Shown here one piece after another: positions 46,201 to 58,200 of a stretch of 64,000 bases of DNA. The notes beneath the pieces were generated by a model that saw nothing but the letters and a program-made list of their open reading frames with translations, was not told the origin of the DNA and did no database searches. Each line of letters begins with the position of its first letter. Position 1 is the stretch's first letter. Origin of the DNA: Arcuatula senhousia (taxonomy: Eukaryota > Mollusca > Bivalvia > Mytilida > Mytilidae); NCBI GenBank assembly GCA_963971305.1, contig OZ020306.1, forward strand, positions 70,343,022 to 70,407,021. The letters are read 5' to 3'. Made by a program: the position numbers and the translations under genes.

Positions 46201-49200
46201 TACGTCTATAAGATGTTACAAGTTCTGCAGGATACAGCTACATTCAAGGTATGTTTGAGCCCACCTACGTCTATAAGATGTTACAAGTTCTACAGGATAC
46301 AGCTACATTCAAGGTATGTTTGAGCCAACCTACGTCTATAAGATGTTACAAGTTCTACAGGATACAGCTACATTCAAGGTATGTTTGAGCCCACCTACGT
46401 CTATAAGATGTTACAAGTTCTACAGGATACAGCTACATTCAAGGTATGTTTGAGCCAACCTACGTCTATAAGATGTTACAAGTTCTACAGGATACAGCTA
46501 CATTCAAGGTATGTTTGAGCCCACCTACGTCTATAAGATGTTACAAGTTCTACAGGATACAGCTACATTCAAGGTATGTTTGAGCCCACCTACGTCTATA
46601 AGATGTTACAAGTTCTACAGGATACAGCTACATTCAAGGTATGTTTGAGCCAACCTACGTCTATAAGATGTTACAAGTTCTACAGGATACAGCTACATTC
46701 AAGGTATGTTTGAGCCAACCTACGTCTATAAGATGTTACAAGTTCTACAGGATACAGCTACATTCAAGGTATGTTTGAGCCCACCTACGTCTATAAGATG
46801 TTACAAGTTCTACAGGATACAGCTACATTCAAGGTATGTTTGAGCCCACCTACGTCTATAAGATGTTACAAGTTCTACAGGATACAGCTACATTCAAGGT
46901 ATGTTTGAGCCCACCTACGTCTATAAGATGTTACAAGTTCTACAGGATACAGCTACATTCAAGGTATGTTTGAGCCCACCTACGTCTATAAGATGTTACA
47001 AGTTCTACAGGATACAGCTACATTCAAGGTATGTTTGAGCCCACCTACGTCTATAAGATGTTACAAGTTCTACAGGATACAGCTACATTCAAGGTATGTT
47101 TGAGCCCACCTACGTCTATAAGATGTTACAAGTTCTGCAGGATACAGCTACATTCAAGGTATGTTTGAGCCCACCTACGTCTATAAGATGTTACAAGTTC
47201 TACAGGATACAGCTACATTCAAGGTATGTTTGAGCCCACCTACGTCTATAAGATGTTACAAGTTCTACAGGATACAGCTACATTCAAGGTATGTTTGAGC
47301 CCACCTACGTCTATAAGATGTTACAAGTTCTACAGGATACAGCTACATTCAAGGTATGTTTGAGCCCACCTACGTCTATAAGATGTTACAAGTTCTACAG
47401 GATACAGCTACATTCAAGGTATGTTTGAGCCCACCTACGTCTATAAGATGTTACAAGTTCTACAGGATACAGCTACATTCAAGGTATGTTTGAGCCCACC
47501 TACGTCTATAAGATGTTACAAGTTCTACAGGATACAGCTACATTCAAGGTATGTTTGAGCCCACCTACGTCTATAAGATGTTACAAGTTCTACAGGATAC
47601 AGCTACATTCAAGGTATGTTTGAGCCCACCTACGTCTATAAGATGTTACAAGTTCTACAGGATACAGCTACATTCAAGGTATGTTTGAGCCCACCTACGT
47701 CTATAAGATGTTACAAGTTCTGCAGGATACAGCTACATTCAAGGTATGTTTGAGCCCACCTACGTCTATAAGATGTTACAAGTTCTACAGGATACAGCTA
47801 CATTCAAGGTATGTTTGAGCCAACCTACGTCTATAAGATGTTACAAGTTCTGCAGGATACAGCTACATTCAAGGTATGTTTGAGCCCACCTACGTCTATA
47901 AGATGTTACAAGTTCTGCAGGATACAGCTACATTCAAGGTATGTTTGAGCCCACCTACGTCTATAAGATGTTACAAGTTCTACAGGATACAGCTACATTC
48001 AAGGTATGTTTGAGCCCACCTACGTCTATAAGATGTTACAAGTTCTGCAGGATACAGCTACATTCAAGGTATGTTTGAGCCAACCTACGTCTATAAGATG
48101 TTACAAGTTCTACAGGATACAGCTACATTCAAGGTATGTTTGAGCCAACCTACGTCTATAAGATGTTACAAGTTCTGCAGGATACAGCTACATTCAAGGT
48201 ATGTTTGAGCCCACCTACGTCTATAAGATGTTACAAGTTCTACAGGATACAGCTACATTCAAGGTATGTTTGAGCCCACCTACGTCTATAAGATGTTACA
48301 AGTTCTGCAGGATACAGCTACATTCAAGGTATGTTTGAGCCCACCTACGTCTATAAGATGTTACAAGTTCTACAGGATACAGCTACATTCAAGGTATGTT
48401 TGAGCCCACCTACGTCTATAAGATGTTACAAGTTCTACAGGATACAGCTACATTCAAGGTATAGTGTACCTTATAAGGCCTAAGACCGACTTCATGATCA
48501 AAGATCTAGAAAAAAATCAAAGTTTCAATTTTACTGAGCATTGGCTCAATAACATAATTGGTATCATATGCAACTAAGAGCACATTCAAACTGGCCTTGT
48601 CAAACATTAATTAATTAGAAAGTGTTTTGACAGCAACAAAAAGTATGTTTATTACTGTAAAGGGTCTGATATTATGTTCTTGACTTATATGAATATCTCA
48701 AATCATATATTTAAGTAATAATAGATTCTTTTTGAACATGAATTTTAAGACAAAACACACTACCTATATGGCATGACTGATATCTCATACTTTAGGCTAT
48801 ATTGCACCCCTATCACAAAAAATGCAAAAGTGATTACAAAACATTACAATGTAAATATATATAAGGATTATAAAATTGCGAAATCCGTACCACATGCTGT
48901 ATAAACCTTCAACCGATAGTACCCCTCGGGCTGATGGCCCTCAGGGTGATATTAACAGCATGTGGTACATATTTGGACTTGTAATATTCAATATATATTT
49001 TATTTTAAAGCTTGGCAGACAAGAAGATGCGGAAGAGTTTCTGAGTTGTATATTGGATGGAATGCATGAGGAAATGTTAGCCTGCATGAGGGTCAACAAA
49101 GGGGAATCTTCAGAGAGAGGTAAGAAATGTTAGCCTGTATGAGGGTCAACAAAGGGGAATCTTCAGAGAGAGGTAAGAAATGTTAGCCTGCATGAGGGTC

Positions 49201-52200
49201 AACAAAGGGGAATCTTCAGAGAGAGGTAAGAAATGTTAGCCTGTATGAGGGTCAACAAAGGGGAATCTTCAGAGAGAGGTAAGAAATGTTAGCCTGCATG
49301 AGGGTCAACAAAGGGGAATCTTCAGAGAGAGGTAAGAAATGTTAGCCTGCATGAGGGTCAACAAAGGGGAATCTTCAGAGAGAGGTAAGAGATGTTAGCC
49401 TGTATGAGGGTCAACAAAGGGGAATCTTCAGAGAGAGGTGAGAAATGTTAGCCTGTATGAGGGTCAACAAAGGGGAATCTTCAGAGAGAGGTGAGAAATG
49501 TTAGCCTGCATGAGGGTCAACAAAGGGGAATCTTCAGAGAGAGGTAAGAAATGTTAGCCTGTAGGAGGGTCAACAAAGGGGAATCTTCAGAGAGAGGTAA
49601 GAAATGTTAGCCTGTATGAGGGTCAACAAAGGGGAATCTTCAGAGAGAGGTGAGAAATGTTAGCCTGTATGAGGGTCAACAAAGGGGAATCTTCAGAGAG
49701 AGGCAAGAAATGTTAGCCTGTATGAGGGTCAACAAAGGGGAATCTTCAGAGAGAGGTAAGAAATGTTAGCCTGCATGAGGGTCAACAAAGGGGAATCTTC
49801 AGAGAGAGGTAAGAGATGTTAGCCTGTATGAGGGTCAACAAAGGGGAATCTTCAGAGAGAGGTAAGAGATGTTAGCCTGTATGAGGGTCAACAAAGGGGA
49901 ATCTTCAGAGAGAGGTAAGAAATGTTAGCCTGTATGAGGGTCAACAAAGGGGAATCTTCAGAGAGAGGTAAGAGATGTTAGCCTGTATGAGGGTCAACAA
50001 AGGGGAATCTTCAGAGAGAGGTAAGAGATGTTAGCCTGTATGAGGGTCAACAAAGGGGAATCTTCAGAGAGAGGTAAGAAATGTTAGCCTGTATGAGGGT
50101 CAACAAAGGGGAATCTTCAGAGAGAGGTAAGAGATGTTAGCCTGTATGAGGGTCAACAAAGGGGAATCTTCAGAGAGAGGTAAGAAATGTTAGCCTGCAC
50201 GAGGGTCTACAAAGGGGAATCTTAAGAGAGAGGTAAGAAATGTTAGCCTGTATGAGGGTCAACAAAGGGGAATCTTCAGAGAGAGGTAAGAGATGTTAGC
50301 CTGTATGAGGGTCAACAAAGGGGAATCTTCAGAGAGAGGTAAGAGATGTTAGCCTGTATGAGGGTCAACAAAGGGGAATCTTCAGAGAGAGGTAAGAAAT
50401 GTTAGCCTGTATGAGGGTCAACAAAGGGGAATCTTCAGAGAGAGGTAAGAGATGTTAGCCTGTATGAGGGTCAACAAAGGGGAATCTTCAGAGAGAGGTA
50501 AGAGATGTTAGCCTGTATGAGGGTCAACAAAGGGGAATCTTCAGAGAGAGGTAAGAGATGTTAGCCTGTATGAGGGTCAACAAAGGGGAATCTTCAGAGA
50601 GAGGTAAGAGATGTTAGCCTGTATGAGGGTCAACAAAGGGGAATCTTCAGAGAGAGGTAAGAAATGTTAGCCTGCACGAGGGTCTACAAAGGGGAATCTT
50701 CAGAGAGAGGTAAGAAATGTTAACCTGCATGAGGGTCAACAAAGGGGAATCTTCAGAGAGAGGTAAGAAATGTTAGCCTGTAGGAGGGTCAACAAAGGGG
50801 AATCTTCAGAGAGAGGTTAGAAATGTTAGCCTGTATGAGGGTCAACAAAGGGGAATCTTCAGAGAGAGGTAAGAAATGTTAGCCTGCATGAGGGTCAACA
50901 AAGGGGAATCTTCAGAGAGAGGTAAGAAATGTTAGCCTGCATGAGGGTCAACAAAGGGGAATCTTCAGAGAGAGGTAAGAGATGTTAGCCTGTATGAGGG
51001 TCAACAAAGGGGAATCTTCAGAGAGAGGTAAGAAATGTTAGCCTGCACGAGGGTCTACAAAGGGGATTCTTCAGAGAGAGGTAAGAAATGTTAGCCTGTA
51101 TGAGGGTCAACAAAGGGGAATCTTCAGAGAGAGGTAAGAGATGTTAGCCTGTATGAGGGTCAACAAAGGGGAATCTTCAGAGAGAGGTAAGAAATGTTAG
51201 CCTGCATGAGGGTCTACAAAGGGGAATCTTCAGAGAGAGGTAAGAAATGTTAGCCTGTATGAGGGTCAACAAAGGGGAATCTTCAGAGAGAGGTAAGAGA
51301 TGTTAGCCTGTATGAGGGTCAACAAGGGGGAATCTTCAGAGAGAGGTAAGAGATGTTAGCCTGTATGAGGGTCAACAAGGGGGAATCTTCAGAGAGAGGT
51401 AAGAGATGTTAGCCTGTATGAGGGTCAACAAGGGGGAATTTTCAGAGAGAGGTAAGAAATGTTAGCCTGTATGAGGGTCAACAAAGGGGAATCTTCAGAG
51501 AGAGGTAAGAGATGTTAGCCTGTATGAGGGTCAACAAAGGGGAATCTTCAGAGAGAGGTAAGAAATGTTAGCCTGTATGAGGGTCAACAAAGGGGAATCT
51601 TCAGAGAGAGGTAAGAAATGTTAGCCTGCACGAGGGTCTACAAAGGGGAATCTTCAGAGAGAGGTGAGAAATGTTAGCCTGTATGAGGGTCAACAAAGGA
51701 GAATCTTCAGAGAGAGGTAAGAAATGTTAGCCTGTATGAGGGTCAACAAAGGAGAATCTTCAGAGAGAAGTAAGAAATGTTAGCCTGTATGAGGGTCAAC
51801 AAAGGAGAATCTTCAGAGAGAAGTACAAACTATTTACTACCTTAGTTTTAGTGTTTAGAAACTTTGAGCAACTTGAAAATGTCAATGTATGTAAAAGCCA
51901 GATAAAAATAATTTGTACAATCCCATATTTCAGGTACTTGGTCCTACTAAGGTTAATGAAACAGGGTATGCAGGTTTCAATAAAGCAAATTTAGGACAAA
52001 AGTATTTTATAATATTTGTTACTTGATACATGTGATATGAAAAATGTTTTTTGGTCAGATTTTACAAAGTAAAAACTTGTGTAATAAAAAGTTACCGTTG
52101 GGCATCATGTAGGCGAGCTTTGAAAGAAAAATCTGGCTACACTTTTCTCAGCAACAGCTAATTGCAGCTTCTTGATATTTGGTAGACAGACAGAATGTGG

Positions 52201-55200
52201 TCCTTTATCGTGGGATTCACTTTCATTTCTTTTGCTCACCTAGTTCCTATTTAACAAGTTCTGAACATTTTTTATGTTTAATATTCAATCAATTAAACAT
52301 TAACTGTATTTTCAGAGTATGAGACATGAAGCCAATGGTGTTAAAAATAACAGACTCAAACTCATGGGAACTTGGGGGATGGGATGGGGTGTCCAACGTT
52401 AATTTAGTTAGGTACATGGCGCTATGCAACTTATAGTTTTAACCTTTAACCTGTGTGTATTTTCAGACTATGAAGCCAATGGTGTGATAGATAACAGTGA
52501 TAACGAGGGAGACCCAGACTCGTGGGAACAGGTCGGACCAAAGAAGAAAAGTGTACTCACAAGGAAGGTCTGTTACAAATACTGCAAAGCCTCTTTATAA
52601 TGATTGAAACACAGTATAAACTCAAAGTTGAAAAAAAAACAACTAGATTAACAAAACTCATTCTTTGAAAAAAATAATTTTAATTCATGTAGTTAATACT
52701 GAAATGTGAAATGAATATATGTTACACAGCATAAGAGAATGCAAAAAAAAACCAGTACTGTAAACCAACAAACTTTTGCGGCTACAAACTTTCACAGTTT
52801 CATTACATCGGACGTTTTCACGAAGACAAACATTCACGGTTTTTCGAGATTCCTTTAATGAATACAACTTCTCAGTGACTTTTCGCGAATACAAACTTTC
52901 GCGGATATAAAATGCTCACGAATCCCGCGAACATTTATTGCACACGAAAGTTAATTGGTTTACAGTAATTGGAGAATTTTTGATAACCCCCAACAAACAA
53001 GGGATCATAATGCTGACCCTTTTGCTATTCCCTCTTCTCATGATAAGATTATTGCTAAAAAAAAGGGCAGAAGAGTTGAAGTGTTTCTATTTTGGAATGA
53101 CTCCTTGCATAAAAGTAAACATTAAACAACTCTATCATTTCAACACAGTGTATTATTTCAATAGGTCTGCAATTGTATTTTTAGAATGATTTTACAAGTA
53201 GGTGAAAAGACTTTACAAGTTATCCAATGATAGATATTTTTTGTCAGGTATGTCAAATTTTCATTAAGATTTATTTATCTGTATTTCTATTTGTAGAATG
53301 ACTTTGCTAGTAGTCCTCTGGCAGACATCTTTGTGGGTTATGTCAGATCGGCTGTATACAAGACAACGTCCAAAGACTCAGCCACTGTTGAACCATTCTT
53401 CACACTTAAACTGGAGATACAGGTAACTATGGTTATAGGAATGTTTAAGGATGTTCTCAGTTTGAAAATAACTAGGTACCTTAATTTATATATTTGATGA
53501 ATAGACAATTGGTAAAGGAACAAAATAAGCTTAAAAAATTTATAGGTTGACAAACTTGATTTGGAGATAATAAGCCTTCAAACTTTGGCTGGAAAAGGCT
53601 TTCTCTGACTTTTTCATAGTTTAAGCATTAAACTTGTTTTAGAGTAAAAACCTATGAAAACCAGATTTTTCCAAAAATCTGACAGAAATTTTAAAATTTG
53701 AACAGAGATCATCCTTAATTGGAACAAATAAAGTACAGGATTTTGGTTTGATCAGATATGGGCTCACCATGAAACAGATATGAAATGCTTAGTAAATCTC
53801 ACATTTCTGTCTGTTTCTAGACTCTTTTAAGTAAATTTCATATTTTTATCATGCCCCTGCAACACCATGACAGGGAGCATTTAGTTTAAGTCATGTTCAT
53901 CCATCCATTAGTCAGACATTCAAATTTGCATGTCCTTAGCAAATTTAAAAACCTGTTGGACTTCTACTTCCTGTTTTGGGGCCCTCAAGGAGGCATCCAT
54001 TTGTGTCCCATGGACACATACCAAGACTGTATATTGTATTTTTCTTAATATGCTCCATTTTGTATTTCTGTTTTCAGTCAGAGAAGGTTAACACTGTTAG
54101 AGAAGCTCTGGAGAGAATGGTCAGCAAGGAATCTGTCAGTGGATTTACATGTTCTAAGACAAATTCTGAGGTATTATAGCATTAAAGTTTTGTCTGTTAG
54201 ACTGTAATGAAATCTGTCAGTGAATTATAGATGGCTTTCCATTATGCCGTACAGGTTTATTTTGTGTTGTCACCGGTTTGTCTGGTTTGTCTTTTGATGC
54301 AAACCACTTGTGCCATACCAGGTAATGGAACACGAATCTAAGGTTCAACTAGTGCAAACCGCATAATGGAAAGCGCCCTACATGTTCTAAGACAAATTCT
54401 GAGGTATTATAGCATTGAAGTTTTTCTGATATGACAGTAATGAAATCTGTCAGTGGATTTACATATTCTGAGATAAATTCTGAGGTATTATAGCATCAAA
54501 GCTATTTCTGTTCAACAGTAATGAATAAATAAAGAATCTGTTGGTGGATTTACATGTTCTAAGACAAATTCTGAGGTATCATAGCATCGAAATTATTTCC
54601 GTTAGACTATACAAAAAGAGTATGGGAGTGGGTTAAAATCTTTTTAGAGAAATGCTAAGGTATTATAGCTCTATTTTTTTTATTGATTGACCATATAAAG
54701 GGGTCTCACTCACCAAATTCTTATGTATTATTACAACAAGATTTTTCAGATCTTTCTTAGCAAAGGGTAATAATTGAAACTAAATTTTGTAATGTCCCTT
54801 AGTTTATTTTTAAGGAAAAAAATTACTATGAGTTAGAATCAAATGATAAATAAAAGAACTTACATGTTTATAAAGAGAATTTTATTTTGCCTGCTGTATT
54901 TATTTATTGGCCAGATTTCACGGAGTAAAAAAAACGGGTTATAAAATGGTGAATGTCGGGCATGCGGGCGGAAAAATTTTTCGTAACAGTTTTCTCAGCA
55001 ATATACAGCATCAGGGTGGGGTCTCATAATGAGGGATACGATTTCAGGTCTGTCGCTCACCTACTTCCTGTTTAACGAAATCCGGCCATTTTTGACTTTG
55101 ACAGATTTTTTGGTGAAAGGTCAGAATCATTGTTAACACTCATGTTTTGTCTTTTTTCAGATGGAAATTACAAAGAAGTTAACATTAGAACAGCTACCCC

Positions 55201-58200
55201 CAGTGTTAATTCTACATCTGAAGTGTTTTGTCTTTTTCAGATGGAGATTACAAAGAAGTTAACATTAGAACAGCTACCCCCAGTGTTAATTCTACATCTG
55301 AAGTGTTTTGTCTTTTTTCAGATGGAGATTACAAAGAAGTTAACATTAGAACAGCTGCCCCCAGTATTGATTCTACATCTGAAGTGTTCTGTCTTTTTCA
55401 GATGGAGATTACAAAGAAGTTAACATTAGAACAGCTACCCCCAGTGTTAATTCTACATCTGAAGTGTTTTGTCTCTTTCAGATGGAAATTACAAAGAAGT
55501 TAACATTAGAACAGCTACCCCCAGTATTGATTCTACATCTGAAGTGTTTTGTCTTTTTCAGATGGAAATTACAAAGAAGTTAACATTAGAACAGCTACCC
55601 CCAGTATTGATTCTACATCTGAAGTGTTTTGTCTTTTTCAGATGGAAATTACAAAGAAGTTAACATTAGAACAGCTACCCCCAGTATTGATTCTACATCT
55701 GAAGTGTTTTGTCTTTTTCAGATGGAAATTACAAAGAAGTTAACATTAGAACAGCTACCCCCAGTATTGATTCTACATCTGAAGTGTTTTGTCTTTTTCA
55801 GATGGAAATTACAAAGAAGTTAACATTAGAACAGCTACCCCCAGTATTGATTCTACATCTGAAGTGTTTTGTCTTTTTCAGATGGAGATTACAAAGAAGT
55901 TAACATTAGAACAGCTGCCCCCAGTGTTGATACTACATCTGAAGTGTTTTGTCTTTTTCAGATGGAAATTACAAAGAAGTTAACATTAGAACAGCTACCC
56001 CCAGTATTGATTCTACATCTCAAGTGTTTTGTCTTTTTCAGATGGAGATTACAAAGAAGTTAACATTAGAACAGCTGCCCCCAGTGTTGATTCTACATCT
56101 GAAGTGTTTTGTCTTTTTCAGATGGAAATTACAAAGAAGTTAACACTAGAACAGCTGCCCCCAGTGTTGATTCTACATCTGAAGTGTTTTGTCTTTTTCA
56201 GATGGAGATTACAAAGAAGTTAACATTAGAACAGCTACCCCCAGTGTTAATTCTACATCTGAAGTGTTTTGTCTTTTTCAGATGGAGATTACAAAGAAGT
56301 TAACATTAGAACAGCTGCCCCCAGTGTTAATTCTACATCTGAAGTGTTTTGTCTTTTTCAGATGGAGATTACAAAGAAGTTAACATTGGAACAGCTACCC
56401 CCAGTGTTGATTCTACATCTGAAGTGTTTTGTCTTTTTCAGATGGAGATTACAAAGAAGTTAACATTAGAACAGCTGCCCCCAGTATTGATACTACATCT
56501 GAAGTGTTTTGTCTTTTTCAGATGGAAATTACAAAGAAGTTAACATTAGAACAGCTGCCCCCAGTATTGATTCTACATCTGAAGTGTTTTGTCTTTTTTC
56601 AGATGGAAATTACAAAGAAGTTAACATTGGAACAGCTGCCCCCAGTGTTAATTCTACATCTGAAATGTTTTGTCTTTTTCAGATGGAAATTACAAAGAAG
56701 TTAACATTAGAACAGCTACCCCCAGTGTTAATTCTACATCTGAAGTGTTTTGTCTTTTTCAGATGGAGATTACAAAGAAGTTAACATTAGAACAGCTGCC
56801 CCCAGTATTGATTCTACATCTGAAGTGTTTTGTCTTTTTCAGATGGAGATTACAAAGAAGTTAACATTAGAACAGCTGCCCCCAGTATTGATTCTACATC
56901 TGAAGTGTTTTGTCTTTTTCAGATGGAAATTACAAAGAAGTTAACATTAGAACAGCTACCCCCAGTGTTAATTCTACATCTGACGTGTTTTGTCTTTTTC
57001 AGATGGAGATTACAAAGAAGTTAACATTAGAACAGTTACCCCCAGTTTTGATTCTACATCTGAAGTGTTTTGTCTTTTTCAGATGGAGATTACAAAGAAG
57101 TTAACATTAGAACAGCTACCCCCAGTGTTGATTCTACATCTGAAGTGTTTTGTCTTTTTCAGATGGAGATAACAAAGAAGTTAACATTAGAACAGCTGCC
57201 CCCTGTGTTAATTCTACATCTGAAGTGTTTTTTCTTTTTCAGATGGAGATTACAAAGAAGTTAACATTAGAACAGCTGCCCCCAGTGTTAATTCTACATC
57301 TGAAGTGTTTTTTCTTTTTCAGATGGAGATTACAAAGAAGTTAACATTAGAACAGCTGCCCCCAGTGTTGATTCTACATCTGACGTGTTTTGTCTTTTTC
57401 AGATGGAGATTACAAAGAAGTTAACATTAGAACAGCTGCCCCCTGTGTTGATTCTACATCTGAAGTGTTTTTTCTTTTTCAGATGGAGATTACAAAGAAG
57501 TTAACATTAGAACAGCTGCCCCCAGTGTTAATTCTACATCTGAAGTGTTTTGTCTTTTTCAGATGGAGATTACAAAGAAGTTAACATTAGAACAGCTGCC
57601 CCCAGTGTTGATTCTACATCTGAAGTGTTTTGTCTTTTTCAGATGGAAATTACAAAGAAGTTAACATTAGAACAGCTGCCCCCAGTGTTGATTCTACATC
57701 TGAAGTGTTTTGTCTTTTTCAGATGGAGATTACAAAGAAGTTAACATTAGAACAGCTGCCCCCAGTGTTAATTCTACATCTGAAGTGTTTTGTCTTTTTC
57801 AGATGGAGATTACAAAGAAGTTAACATTAGAACAGCTGCCCCCAGTGTTGATACTACATCTCAAGTGTTTTGTCTTTTTTCAGATGGAAATTACAAAGAA
57901 GTTAACATTAGAACAGCTACCCCCAGTGTTGATTCTACATCTGAAGTGTTTTGTCTTTTTCAGATGGAAATTACAAAGAAGTTAACATTAGAACAGCTGC
58001 CCCCAGTGTTGATTCTACATCTGACGTGTTTTGTCTTTTTCAGATGGAGATTACAAAGAAGTTAACATTAGAACAGCTGCCCCCTGTGTTGATTCTACAT
58101 CTGACGTGTTTTGTCTTTTTCAGATGGAGATTACAAAGAAGTTAACATTAGAACAGCTACCCCCAGTGTTGATTCTACATCTCAAGTGTTTTGTCTTTTT

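Noticed and set aside
46185..51824. CRISPR-like regular repeats
   Set aside because: Units are contiguous without unique spacers, and each contains USP10 exon sequence in a eukaryotic gene.
46185..51824. Recursive-splicing (AG|GT ratchet) sites
   Set aside because: Units do have AAG|GT or GAG|GT, but the sequence before AG is coding, purine-rich exon with no pyrimidine tract, so no acceptor function is expected.
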